Assembly: GCF_000276665.1 (NCBI RefSeq)
Contig: NW_004955463.1
Span: 11,807,859 to 11,871,858 of the forward strand
DNA: 64,000 nucleotides
From: Chinchilla lanigera
Taxonomy: Eukaryota; Chordata; Mammalia; Rodentia; Chinchillidae
Direction: 5' to 3'
The notes under the pieces were generated by a model. It saw only the letters and a program-made list of their open reading frames with translations. It was not told the origin of the DNA and made no database searches. Positions 1-9,815 of the stretch are shown here, in pieces; position 1 is the first letter of the stretch; every line of letters starts with the position of its first letter. The position numbers were made by a program, and so were the translations under genes.

Positions 1-1187
1 TACATTTGCAACATACGGGAAAAAGTCTGGCTGAATATTTATTGCAACAGGTCTATTGAGAGTCTATTGGGTTACTGAGAGTACTCGGGCAAAGTCACAT
101 GAAAGAGCCTTCCCTACACACACATGGCAATTTACACTCCAGACAGGGACCAACAATCAGTGTGATTTTCCTGTGGAGATTCTAATATTATGTGAGATTA
201 GCTTTTAATTTATTCAGACTGGCTTAAGAGCCATGTTTTCCAGAACTGTCATAAAATTATATATACATATATGCAATTTTGTGTATCACCCCTTTATAGA
301 CTGATTACTTAGGAAGTGTCCAAAGCAATCTTAATATTTTATATTTAATATAGGATCCTTTAAATCACTGTAAAAATCTGACCATTCTTTTGTGCTTCCT
401 TTTTTCTGGTATTACATTAAAAATAACTCTGAACTTTCTATGAATGCTGAAAATCACCATAATTAATGAACGTGGAATGATTTACCTACATATTTTCACA
501 GGTTTGTTTAAGGAAGTTTGACTTTATGTGCAGACTCATATGGTGGCTTTATGAGCATCTGATCCATAAAGTTCTCTTTTGACTTTTTGTTTCCTTTGTA
601 CTATAGTATCTTACAGTGAAAATGAGAATTAGCTATCATGAGGTTCTACTGCTTTTGAACCGAAAGCCTATTAGTTTCCTTGATTTGTCATTTCATTATT
701 ATTAGACACTTGGCCTTACACCCTAGTATCATAGGTGTATCTTATACTTTTACATAGTAGAAAAACTACAAAATGTTCAGTGCTGAAATAGACTTTGATG
801 TCACATCTTTTTAAACTGTCCAATTCAATCACAGAGACTCTACATGTTGATGGATAACAGAGGATAGATATTGTCCTTTTCTACAATTCAGGGTGTGGTA
901 TCAGCATTTATGAAGGTATATATGTATACATGTTTGTATATACAAATTAATTTTGCCTTTGAATAGCTTACTGTTGAGATTGCCCACTCACCCACTGATC
1001 AGGTCAACACATTTGGAACTACTCACACTTTGCAAATAGTTGACTAGCCATATAATAATGATTACCACCACGCAGTCTTAGCTAGAATCCTATATTAACT
1101 AAACATTTGTTTCCTATTGTTCTTTCCTTTTTTTTTTTTAGTTTATGTGTTGTCTTTCACTCTCTCTGTTCAGTCAACAACCTAAAG
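1..1187. other. Unassigned AT-rich sequence
   Basis: No gene or repeat family is recognised here. There are short AT-rich runs, for example near 260-275 and 915-945, and a T-run near 1129-1139. No open frame of useful length is present. It may hold repeats too old to recognise by eye. Confidence 0.5.
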
Positions 1188-1378
1188 CAGTGGCAGTGAA
1201 CCAATGGCATATGTGTTGTTTTCTTTTAAGACAAAAGATGTTAATAATGTAGGAGCTGTTTTTTCCTAAGCCAAAACCTTAGTGTTCAGGTTTAACTTTA
1301 GTACTGGCATTTTCCAATAAATAAGTGGGTTTGGGGTCCCAGTTTGGGTACTTGTTTCTTAAAGGTTTACCACCACTG
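1188..1378 (-). mobile_element. Short hAT (Charlie-type) nonautonomous element, copy 1
   Basis: A 191-bp element starts with CAGTGGCAGTGAACC and ends with GGTTTACCACCACTG, which form imperfect terminal inverted repeats with the CAGTG...CACTG ends typical of hAT transposons. The flanking octamers acctaaag (1180-1187) and gcctagag (1379-1386) match at 6 of 8 positions, as expected of an aged 8-bp target duplication, and both resemble the TCTAGA-centred target of Charlie elements. The interior closely resembles 41916-42104 in the same orientation, and one end matches 42703-42909 in the opposite orientation. From recall it resembles the OposCharlie-type hAT group. It has no coding capacity. Confidence 0.75.
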
Positions 1379-1589
1379 GCCTAGAGAGTATCTTAGAAAT
1401 TAGGTACTGGAGAAGAGCAAAAGCCCAAGTAACCCGGAAAGGGGTTTGGGAATGGGCTCAGGGAATAGTAAGTGCTGAGATTTCTGCCTGAAGGTGCAAA
1501 ACAGGAAGAGATGTATGGGGCAACAGCATGGAGGATGGCTTTTTGGGATGTGAAAGAGATGTGCTCTGAAATTCAAAGTACAGTTCAAA

Positions 1590-1728
1590 TCCCCACACAA
1601 ATTTGCATGCAATGACTTAGTTGACTTCTGAGCACTGGTTTTTCTCATTATAAAGCAAGGATAATAATTAATTCATATCATGAGATTATTGTAAGAATTA
1701 TGTGTAAAGCACTTGAAATGGCATAGAG
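1590..1728 (+). repeat. MIR SINE fragment
   Basis: The stretch with tctcattataaagcaaggat, then a run resembling the 'gattattgtaagaattatgtgtaaagcacttga' portion of MIR, matches the MIR 3' half: reduced 'cctcatctgtaaaatgggg', then the basic 'gttgtgaggattaaatgag' and 'gtaaagcgctta' blocks. It is an ancient mammal-wide tRNA-derived SINE and is too diverged to be active. Confidence 0.6.
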
Positions 1729-1729
1729 T

Positions 1730-1875
1730 GCTGGGTGTGATGGCCCACATGTAAAATCCCAGCATTTGGGGGACTGAGGCAGGAGAATCACCATGAGTTC
1801 AAGGTCAACCTGGGCTAATGAGTTCAAGGTTAGCCTGGATTACAGAGTTAGAACTTGTCTCTACCCTCCCCACAA
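1730..1875 (+). mobile_element. B1-type SINE (7SL-derived)
   Basis: It begins gctgggtgtgatggcccac and continues with 'atcccagcatttggg', 'ctgaggcaggagaatcacc' and 'gagttcaaggtcaacctgggc', the classic B1 order. The gagttcaaggt...cctgg block occurs twice in a row, which is the internal duplication known for B1. It ends near the reduced 'gagaccctgtctc' equivalent (acttgtctctaccctcc). It is diverged and nonautonomous. Confidence 0.85.
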
Positions 1876-1954
1876 AAATGGCACAGGGTACAAATTCAGA
1901 CCTCCCTTCTCCTCCATTTAAGTTCAGTCCCTTAGTGACCCCATGGTGTCTTGG

Positions 1955-2300
1955 CACCGCAGTGTCCTCTGTATGCAGGTGACTCACAAATTACATCTCT
2001 AAGCAAATCTCACCCCTGAATTCCAGCCTTGTATATCAAACTATCTACTAGACATCACCTCTGTAAAGTCTGAGCAGCATCTAACATTTTACGAATCCCA
2101 AACTGAGCTCTCCATCTCTGCCCCTCACTACCCTGTCTCCTCTTGTGATTAGGCATCTCCCTTTGTGGATAGCCCACCTTCCCATTCCTCACACCCAGAT
2201 TCTAGGAATCATCCTTTACTCCTTACTTTCTCTTAAGTTCCAACCTAACTCATTTGCCATCCTTCCTGCCCTACCTTCCAAACAATTCTCAGATTTAGCC
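1955..2300 (+). mobile_element. LINE-2 fragment (3' part of ORF2 region)
   Basis: Pyrimidine-rich sequence follows the order of the LINE-2 consensus as recalled: a 'gaatcccaaactgagctctcc' block, 'ggaatcatcctttactcctt', and then 'catccttcctgccctacc'. It is heavily decayed with no usable frame. The LINE-2 block at 3111-3420 is in the same orientation and is probably its continuation after later insertions. Confidence 0.5.
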
Positions 2301-2548
2301 CCTTCCAGTCATGTCCTCTGTTAACAATGAGCTTGGTATTGTGGACATTTATAGACTACCTTGCCAGATGACAGGAGACAACACATGCGTTTCACTCACT
2401 CATGGAACATTTAGCAAGACAGGCCATTCTCTGAGATGCATTTGAACCCTATTACCTCATGTCTGGTGGGATAACTAGCTTGCATTTACCCTGCCTACCC
2501 ACTAGCCAGCACATCTTGTGTCATCACATAACCTAGTGTGAGATATAT

Positions 2549-2722
2549 CAGGGGTCAGCAAACTTTTCAGCCAAGGCCTATTAAGTATCAAAAGCATTAA
2601 AAGTTGTGCATGTCAAAGGCTTTCTATCACAATTATTCAACTCTACCATTGTTGTAGGGATGAAGCTGCATATAATTAAAAGAATGAGCCTACTGTGTTC
2701 CAACAAAATTTTGCAGAAATAA
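2549..2722 (+). mobile_element. hAT-Charlie relic beginning CAGGGGTCAGCAAAC
   Basis: The left end caggggtcagcaaacttttc is a diagnostic hAT-Charlie terminal repeat. It is followed by 'aaggctttctatcac', 'attattcaactctaccattg' and 'gtgttccaacaaaattttgc' in the order of the mammalian family whose consensus continues with 'ctactcaactctgcc' and 'tgttccaataaaac'. The right terminal repeat is missing. It is an old nonautonomous fragment. Confidence 0.7.
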
Positions 2723-3110
2723 GCTACAAGCCAAGTGTCAGCACTTCCACCATGGTGTCTCTTTTATTCTACTGGGAATTGGTCAGTAGGGAACATTTGC
2801 AAGAAGTGAGAGGTCAGGCAAAGATTGGAGCATTTATTACCAGATGGCAGCATGGTGCTGGCAGCCTGGCTGTGATTCACCTCAGTGGAAGATCTCAGCC
2901 CTCACTCAGCAGTAGGTTCCCCACCAGCAGCTCTCTTGCACTGCTTGTAATCCTGTGACAGTCCCTCTGGTGGACTCTTGAAACTACCCAGTTTTGTCTG
3001 CCCCCATTTCCTCTGGGTGTCTGATGGATATGCTAAGATGGTAACAGTAGCCCTAAGTCCACCTCCCTCGCACAGCTATGTGCTTTGTTCCTGCTCAGAC
3101 TAGGAGCTTC
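2723..3110. other. Unassigned sequence
   Basis: No repeat or gene is recognised. An open frame of 87 codons overlaps 2695-2958 but starts inside the hAT relic and has no family signature, so it is not called as a gene. Confidence 0.5.
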
Positions 3111-3420
3111 AGGCCACTAATCTGCTTCAAGCCCCAGTGGCTGTCTATTTCTCCCACAGCACATGGCAAAGTTCTCACAATGGCTTTTAAGGCTCTACTG
3201 TATTTGTGTACTACCCACCGTGCCTCAGTTTCTCATTATACCCTCTAGCCACTGCTGTTAATGGATTGCTCCAGGCCTGCTCATTCTTGCTTCTTCTTCC
3301 TGATCAAAATGGCCTCCCACATCTCCATGGTGTTTCCTCCTCCACTTCTAAGTTTATTTCTCCACTTTTCCTCAAAAGTCAGTGAGTCTTCCTTGGACTT
3401 GCCCATTTAAAATTATATGT
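3111..3420 (+). mobile_element. LINE-2 fragment
   Basis: The segments 'ggcaaagttctcacaatggc', 'ttttaaggctctactg', 'actacccacc' and the later 'cactgctg...gctcc' reproduce the LINE-2 consensus block about 'aaggccctccacgatctggc' followed by 'ctctatgctccagcc'. It is probably continuous with the LINE-2 piece at 1955-2300. Confidence 0.55.
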
Positions 3421-3600
3421 CTTGCAGTGCATGGCACTGTAACCCCAGCACTCTGGACAGCTGAGTCAGGAGAATCACAAATTCAAGTCCAAACTGGGCA
3501 AGTTAACAGTTTAATGAGACCTTCCCTCAAAACTACAAATAAACAACTGGGGATCTAGCTCAGTTTGAAGGCCCTAGGTTCAATCCCAGGTACTGGAAAA
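3421..3600 (+). mobile_element. B1-ID dimeric SINE (B1-dID type)
   Basis: The left monomer is B1-like (gcatggcactgtaaccccag, then 'gctgagtcaggagaatcac'). After a short A-rich linker, the right monomer is ID-like, with the tRNA-derived A box tggggatctagctcagtt and B box ggttcaatcccaggtactgg, followed by an A-rich tail. B1 upstream of a deleted ID is the arrangement described for dimeric SINEs of several non-muroid rodent families. The LINE-1 at 3628 inserted just beyond its tail. Confidence 0.8.
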
Positions 3601-3611
3601 AAAATGAAATT

Positions 3612-3627
3612 TAAAAATAAGTGAATG
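3612..3627 (+). repeat. Left target-site duplication of LINE-1
   Basis: The 16-mer taaaaataagtgaatg here is repeated exactly at 7059-7074. The pair brackets 3628-7058 and defines both ends of the LINE-1 insertion. Confidence 0.9.
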
Positions 3628-3649
3628 AGATCCTGCAACCATTACAGTC

Positions 3650-4130
3650 TGTATCTCTGCCCTCCTTGTGCCCAGCATAGCCAGGAGATACTGGCTCAGA
3701 AGGCCTACAAACTGCTAACACCAGGGTTCACATTTGGGCCCTCCCTGTATGTGCCTTGTGCTACCTGAGGTATTAGATCAGGCAGTCCATGAACTGCTGA
3801 CACTGTGGTTTGTGTCTTGGCTATGCACACATCCTGACCTCCCGGAGGTCACAGAAAGAGGTGGTCCATGATCACTGCTAGTACAGACCACATCTGGCTC
3901 CTGCATACTCCCTAAGCTGCCTGGAGACACTGACTCAGGAGGTCCACAAACTGTTGACCCTGTGGTTTGTGTCTGGGCTCTGCCTGTGCCCTGAACTGTC
4001 TGGGGACACAGGCCCAAGTGGTCAGTGATCATGCCACCAGTGCAGCCTGCTTCTGGGTCATACATGTGCCCTGAGCTGCCTGGGGACACTTGATCAGGTG
4101 GTCTGCAGTCCATAGGCATCGTGGTTCACA
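3650..4130 (+). repeat. Tandem monomers in LINE-1 5' region
   Basis: Degenerate units of about 77-81 bp recur. The core 'ctacctgaggtattagatca' near 3760, 'gacctcccggaggtcac' near 3835, 'agctgcctggagacactgac' near 3912, 'aactgtctggggacaca' near 3992 and 'gagctgcctggggacac' near 4073 line up. Alternate units are more alike ('cactgtggtttgtgtcttgg' and 'cctgtggtttgtgtctggg' lie about 154 bp apart), suggesting a dimeric higher-order repeat. The position directly upstream of ORF1 fits a promoter made of monomers, as in rodent LINE-1s. Promoter activity is inferred. Confidence 0.7.
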
Positions 4131-4400
4131 TCTTGGACCTGGGAGAACTAGGTACACTCTGTCAGCCACCAGAAGACTCCAGAGTGAGCAGGCCATCTTG
4201 GTGGCTACTGAGGATAAAGTCTGACCACCAGGAAAACTAGGGATGCTTGTGACCTTTGCTGAGCTGTCAGGGAAGAGGGACACTGGGTGCTCTGCCTCTG
4301 TCATCAAACATGACAAGGGACTAAAATGCAATCTCAGAACTCTACCCCACCCAGAACAAGTCTAGGAGACATCAACATAGGAGAACTTGGTAAACACATC

Positions 4401-5383
4401 TGAAATTGTTGAAATGATTGCAATGGAAGTAAAGAAACAGATCCATCAGGCCATAGAATACATCACATAAGAAATAATCCCTCAGGTAAAAATTAAATGA
4501 CAACAATAATGAAAGAATTACTCAGCACATCTAAAGAAGACATATATAAAAAATAGACGAGCATAGGAGACTGATGGAAACGTTAAATGAAAAATATAGG
4601 AGTGAACTAGAATGCATGAAACAGATTCAAAGAGATATCCAGGAAATTAAAACTTCCATTGAAAGCTGGCAAAACTGCATGAGTGAAGCAGAAGATAGGA
4701 TTTCAGTTCTAGAAGACAGCATAGCAGCTAAAGATCATGAAAGGAAGGATCTCTTAAAATTAACAAGGACCCAGGAAAAATCAATTCAATAGCTGCAAGA
4801 CAAGGCAAAGAGAAATAATGTAAGACTAATAGGAGTCAGTGAAACAGTAGGAGGCAACACAAATAACATAATGAGAATATTTGCAGAAATAATAGCAGAA
4901 AATTTCCCAGACATGGAAAAAGATTCTGATGTGCAGTTAAGTGAGGCATATAGAACTCCAACTAGACATAACCCAAATAAAACTACACCTGGACATATAA
5001 TAATCAAGATCCCAGACACAGGGAAAAAGAACAGAATATTATAAGCTGCTAGAGAAAAGAAACAGATCACACATAAAGGAAGTCCCATCAGAATCACAGC
5101 AGATTTCTCAACACGAACCATCCAATTGAGAAGAGGTTGGAGCGAAGTATTACATGTCCTGCTATAAAACAGCTTCCAACCAAGACTGATGTATCCTGCA
5201 AAACTATCCTTCAAATTTAATGGAGAAATAAAATATTTCCATGACAAAGAACAACTAAAGAACTTCATGAGTGCCAAACCAATCTTACAAAGAATACTAA
5301 AAGATAGTCTAGAAAAAGGAAAAAATCACCACAATTTCAAGAACAACAATAAAAAAGAACCCTCAAGTAAAATAAGCAATTAA
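4401..5383 (+). pseudogene. LINE-1 ORF1 remnant
   Basis: ORF1 encodes the RNA-binding chaperone of the LINE-1 particle. The longest clean piece (4574-4792, 72 codons) is charged and heptad-like (KYRSELECMKQIQRDIQEI, then AEDRISVLED), matching the end of the coiled coil. It stops at a tag before LQDKAKRNNVRLIGV, which is the start of the RRM. Later pieces carry AYRTPTRHNP and, at 5189-5383, YPAKLSFKFNGEIKYF with KPILQRILKD, the usual C-terminal domain. In-frame stops interrupt it near 4790, 5041 and 5165, and the N-terminal third is also disrupted. The antisense frame of 163 codons at 4786-5277 is a shadow. Confidence 0.9.
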
Positions 5384-5550
5384 ACAGAGAGAAAAAGTAG
5401 GAAACCATCAGCAAGTAAATAACATCACAAAGATAAGCCAACACATATCAGTTATAACTATTAATGTAAATGACCTCAATTTACCAGTCAAAAGAAATAG
5501 ACTGGCAGAGTAGATTAAGAAACAAAATCCAATAATATGATGTATACAAG

Positions 5551-6660
5551 AACAGCCACAATCACAAACACACTCAACCACCTAATCTTTGATAAAGGGG
5601 CCAACAAGTTCAATGGAAGAAAAATAGTCTCTTCAATAAATGGTGCTGGAAAAACTGGCTTACCACTTGCTGAAGACTGAAAATATACCCAAGTGTATCA
5701 CCATGCACCAAACTCAAGCAAAAATTGATCACAGATCTCAATATTAAAACAGAAACACTAAATCCATTGGAAGAGAAAATAGGTAAAAATTGAAGACATA
5801 GGGGTAGGCAGAGAGTTCATGAACAAAAACCAAACCACAAGGGAAATATTTCAAAGAAACAATAACTGAGATCTCATTTTACTGAAAAGTTTTTGCACAT
5901 CTAAAGAAATCACCATCAGAGTAAAAAGAAAAACTAGAAATTGGGAAACAATTTTAGCTGACTGTTCCTCAAACAAAAGACTTCTATCTAGAACATATAA
6001 AAAATTAAAAAACATCAGCCCTCCCAAATTCAAACACTCAATCCAGAAATGGGTATCTGAGATGAATACACACTTCTCAGACAAAGAAATACAAATGGCA
6101 AATAGATACACAAGAAAATGTTCAACATCATTAGTCATTCAAGAAATGCAAATTAAAACAACATTGAGATTTTATCTCACCCCATTATGAATGGCTATCA
6201 TTAAGAAATCAACCAATAACAAATGCTGGCAAGGCTGTGGAGAAAGAGGAACTCTTCTCCATTGCTGGTGGGAATGCAGACTGGTGAAAGCACTGTGGTA
6301 ATCAGTTTGGAGACTCCTCAGCAAACTAGGTCTAGAGCTCCCATTCAATCCAGCTATTCCCCCTCTGGGTATTTTCCCAGAAGAACTGAAAATATCATGT
6401 CACAGGAATATATGTGCTCCCATGTTTACAGCAGCACAATTTGTAATTATTAAATCATGGAAGCAACACAAATGTCCATCCACTGAGGAATGGATAAAAA
6501 AATTGTGGTATTTTTATATAATGGAATAATACTCAGCTATAAAGAAAAATAAACTCTAGGTTTTTACAGGTAAATGGTTACAAGTGGAGACCGTACTCAT
6601 AAGTGAAATAAATTGGACTCACACATATAAGCAACATATTGTCTCACTAGTGTAAGAACC
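5551..6660 (+). pseudogene. LINE-1 ORF2 C-terminal remnant
   Basis: ORF2 is the endonuclease/reverse transcriptase. Only its C-terminal region remains, starting after a junction at about 5551-5554. The frame pieces include [70 protein letters not shown] and MEYYSAIKKN, all familiar from the ORF2 tail. Frameshifts and stops are numerous (for example after 6300 and near 6556). The same region is present in the LINE-1 at 48922-51000, in the same orientation. Confidence 0.9.
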
Positions 6661-7058
6661 TGAAAGAGTGAATAAAATTAGGAGGTATGATAGACATTGT
6701 GAAACACAAGGAAACTGCTCAAAAGTAAGGAACAACTGGTATGAGGGAAAAGAGAAAAGAAAGGAGGGGAAAGTTATGTTTATATGTATATATGGGATAG
6801 CTAACATAGTTGTACTACTGACTTCTATTGCTTTATTGATGGGAACAGTTAATGATTAACTATTTGATCAATCTTATGTGTCTATATTTGTTTTCCTGAG
6901 TAACCACTTTGGAGATATCAATATGTAATACAACAACTATTGCTAATTTCCTATCGCCTTATCTGAATTTCAGCATTGCTTTTATTGTTCTTGTGTTATT
7001 TTGTAAATGTATGTGTGTTTGTTGATATGATTTCATTGTTTTATTTGTTGAAAAAAAA

Positions 7059-7074
7059 TAAAAATAAGTGAATG
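7059..7074 (+). repeat. Right target-site duplication of LINE-1
   Basis: This is an exact copy of the 16-mer at 3612-3627, placed right after the A-rich LINE-1 tail (7051-7058). Confidence 0.9.
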
Positions 7075-7129
7075 GAATTATATGCTCCTCTCCTTTATTC
7101 TAGTCTCCCTTCCCAGCCTAATTTTATTT

Positions 7130-7420
7130 TATAGAATACAGATTGAGTATCCTTTATTAGAATTATCTGCATGCAAAAGTATTTTAGATTTTGGATTTTG
7201 GAATATCTATATATGTACATTGAGGTATTGTGGAACAAGATCCAAGTCTGAACCTGAAATTCATTTATGTTTCATAAATATAATCATAATGAAGGCAGTT
7301 TTACAATATTTTAAGCCCACCTGAATTTGACTGTGACTGGTCACATGAGATCAAGCATGAAATTTTCTACCTGGGGAAACTTTTGAAAATTTTTCCAAAA
7401 AGTTTGGATTGTGAAACATG
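7130..7420 (+). mobile_element. Tigger/MER2-like DNA transposon relic
   Basis: The order 'acagattgagtatccttta', 'attttagattttggattttg', 'gaatatctatatatgtaca', 'atccaagtctgaacctgaaa' and 'ttcatttatgtttcataaat' follows the MER2-type Tigger consensus ('gattgagcatccctta', 'cggattttggaatatt', 'acccaagtctaaac', 'attcatttatgtttcata'). The right portion, near 'tccaaaaagtttggattgtg' (7395-7415), is also recognisable. It has no coding frame. Confidence 0.75.
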
Positions 7421-7439
7421 TCAGTGTTCATGTTTTTGG

Positions 7440-7620
7440 CTTTGGGATGTTCCACTTGTGCTTGTTATTCTCTAACAGGCTATAAAGTTTCCTGTCGCTT
7501 ATTGCCTCTCTCTCCATTCCACAATAAACTCCAGGAAGAAAGATATGTCTGGCTTTATAAGTTCCCAGTGTCTGGGAAGCAGCTCAGGGACCCAATAGAT
7601 CCTGACTGAATGAGTATTAG
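7440..7620 (+). mobile_element. LINE-2 3'-end fragment
   Basis: The stretch 'ccacaataaactccaggaag', then 'agatatgtctggctttataa', and 'gggacccaatagatcctgac' followed by 'tgaatgagtattag' resembles the LINE-2 3' end ('gtaagctccatgagggcagg', 'cagtgcctggcacat', 'tgaatgaatgaa'). It is old and short, and MIR3 is an alternative. Confidence 0.4.
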
Positions 7621-8820
7621 TTATTTGTGAAAAGATTAGAGTTGGGAAACCTGGTCTGAAATGGAAGCACTATATCACTTCTTCTTTTATTCCTTCCTCT
7701 CTCCCTCTCTTTATTGCTTTGTCTTCCTCCAAGAGTCCTTAAAATAAGTGTCTTTTTACCAGGCCCACTTCCTAACAGCCAGACAGCTGTAAGCTACTAT
7801 GATCCATTTACCTTCCAAAGGTTCCCCCTGTGATAGCTTGAGGCCTCAGGGGGACATGTAGGTATGAACCAGTTACTTAATACTTATTAGCACATAACTC
7901 AATATATTTTTATAACTGCCATGTGAATTCAAAACAAGTTTATAAATTAAATAGAAAAACACAGAGAAATCGATAAACTCCCAAATAATACTAATTTAAA
8001 ATGATGCATGATGCTATTGTAACTAAATTTCTAATGTTCTGCTTATGATTGAACACATACTCTCAAATTTGGGCCTATGTTTAATTTTTCTTAATGTTTT
8101 TGCTTCAATAATACAGAAAATGTTAATTTGTAGTTGTGTTTTAAAAACAATTATTAATACCTGTAAGGCAGTGTTGACCAATTCAAGTAAATCAGATCAC
8201 ATACTTTTTCAAAACTGCTACCAATCAATTCATGGTTGCAAATTTTCATGAAGTGTCATGCTGCAAAGTTGTCTTATTCAATTATAAATACGGATATTCT
8301 TAGCATTGCTGCATTCTTGAAACCAACTTAGAAATAGTTTTTGCCTGGATTAGCAATGGAATTATTCACCATTATAGTTTTTCTCCTACCTTAATGTCAC
8401 TGTGCTAATACATTAGTGATGGGCGTCTTTGCCTAGAATCAGCTGGCAATCTGCCTGTAGTCTCATCAAATCTCGTGTAGCTTTTACTGTGCAAGGTGGC
8501 AGGCCATTGGAAGGTTCCACTTGCTTAATATTTTACTCTGGCTAAATCAAAGTAAGATATTGATGTGTCAGGTGTTCTGTGACATTATTTGGGATTCACT
8601 TGGAAGGAATACGCTCCTAAACACAAACTTGGACTTTTAAACTACATAATTATAATATAGCTACATTTGGTACAAGAAGATTAAAGTGATGATGAAGTTG
8701 TTTGTATTTTTTTTTTTTTTGTAAGTCATTGCTACAGCTAAACTCCAAATAAGCAAACTTTGTTAGGGAACTTGCTGGTACTAGGGTATAGGAGCCCCTG
8801 TTTTCCAGGTTGGAAAGCAT
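7621..8820. other. Unassigned AT-rich sequence
   Basis: No repeat family or gene is recognised apart from a T-run at 8709-8720. The short frame at 8045-8251 has no recognisable features. Confidence 0.45.
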
Positions 8821-8911
8821 AGATATTAAGAGCTTCAGAATTTAGATGGTCCTAGCTCAGATGGTAGCTATACAACTTAATAAACTATGCAAAGCTGGGC
8901 AATTATCTTTT
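8821..8911 (+). repeat. MIR fragment, left part (interrupted)
   Basis: The text around 'agagcttcagaatttagatg' to 'aaagctgggcaattat' matches the MIR block ending in 'tgggcaagttac'. The expected continuation, ctctgagcctcagtttcc, is found 770 bp later at 9678. The two intervening LTR-like copies therefore interrupt one MIR. Confidence 0.55.
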
Positions 8912-9328
8912 TGTTTGTCTTACTTTTCTCTCATTGCTAAAACAAAATACCTGACACAAGTTAAAAGGGGAAAGGTTTACTTAGCTCAGTTTGTGGAAAT
9001 TTCCTTTCATAATTGGCTGACTCCATGGCAGGAGTGGCTTCACAGAGGAGAACAGTTCCTGATGGGCAGAAGATAGCAAAAACAACAAGGGGGAGGTAAG
9101 ACTCTTTCTGTCCCTTACATTATATGCAGATTACCTGCCAAGGAGGGAGGTATAGCACTTACACCCTTAATCCTAGCCAGAAATATGCCACATCAATCAG
9201 TGGACTGATTTACTAATCACATGCCCTTAATCCCAGCATCACACACTCCAGATTCAACCACCTCTGAAAAAGCCCTCTGACTGCATGAGGCTTGGGGAGG
9301 GAGGGCATCTAGACAAACCATAAAACTG
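8912..9328 (-). mobile_element. LTR-like repeat, family A, copy 1 (minus)
   Basis: The start 'cttttctctcattgctaaaa' then 'caaaatacctgac' and 'aaaggtttacttagctcag', and the end 'gcatgaggcttggggaggg' then 'ctagacaaaccataa', agree with copies at 10440, 19106, 47250 and 63066. Reverse-complemented, it follows the MaLR-like LTR order (start resembling TATGGTTTGGAT, end resembling aagctgactaacaca). It lies head to head with the next copy, 9329-9668. The 76-codon frame at 8846-9076 runs from the MIR into this repeat and is not a gene. Confidence 0.6.
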
Positions 9329-9668
9329 CTATAGTTTTGCTCTTAAGTATCTCCTAAAATTTCATGTATGAAATGCTTAGCCCCCAGTGTGGAGCTATTG
9401 GGAGGGGGTGGAGTCTTTAGGAGGTGGAACCTATCAGAGAGTCCATGGGTCACTGGAAACATGCCCTCAAAGGAGGATACAAGACCCCACTCCTCCCCTC
9501 TCTCTGGCTTCTATGTCCTGACCCTGAGGGAAGTGGCTTCCCTTCACCATGCACTTCCACCATGATTTACTGCTTCAACCCAGGCCCCAAACAGGGTGAA
9601 TCAATCAAAATAGACCTTTTTCTTTATAAGCTGATTGTCTCATATTTGTTATAAGAACAGAAAGCTGG
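9329..9668 (+). mobile_element. LTR-like repeat, family A, copy 2 (plus)
   Basis: It starts near 'tatagttttgctcttaagta' and includes 'gtgtggagctattgggaggg', 'tctttaggaggtggaacc', 'atgggtcactgg', 'catgccctcaaagg', and ends 'aacagaaagctggctaac'. This is the same family as 8912-9328 in the opposite orientation, with the family's 5' ends facing each other. The overlapping frames at 9368-9565 and 9424-9654 are chance frames within the repeat. Confidence 0.6.
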
Positions 9669-9677
9669 CTAACACTC

Positions 9678-9815
9678 TTTCTGAGCTTCATTTTCCTTAT
9701 TTATAATATCACAGTTATCACCACTGCTTACATAAGATCAACTGCTCAGAGTTGTGGGAGGACTTAATTAATTGATCCTTGCCAAATGTCTGGCAAGACC
9801 TACATGTTACTAAAT
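9678..9815 (+). repeat. MIR fragment, right part (interrupted)
   Basis: 'ctttctgagcttcattttcc' and 'ttatttataatatcacag' correspond to the MIR block 'ctctgagcctcagtttcctc' and 'atctgtaaaatgg', and 'ccttgccaaatgtctggca' to its 3' end. It is in the same orientation as 8821-8911, the probable left half. Confidence 0.6.

Larger units (their letters stand above)
3628..7058 (+). mobile_element. LINE-1 with 5' monomers and internal ORF2 deletion
   Basis: This is one insertion of about 3.4 kb with an exact 16-bp target duplication on each side and an A-rich 3' end. In order it contains a GC-richer 5' region with tandem repeats (about 3650-4130), an ORF1 remnant (4401-5383), a short inter-ORF piece, and then directly the C-terminal part of ORF2 (from about 5551) and a 3' untranslated tail. 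The endonuclease, the reverse transcriptase and most of the rest of ORF2 are absent. Because one duplication pair frames the whole unit, the deletion either predates insertion or happened later within it. Stops are scattered through both ORFs, so it is dead. Confidence 0.88.

Noticed and set aside
4786..5277. 163-codon minus-strand frame, the longest in the window
   Set aside because: It lies exactly antisense to the LINE-1 ORF1 remnant, and its hydrophobic composition reflects the A-rich sense strand.
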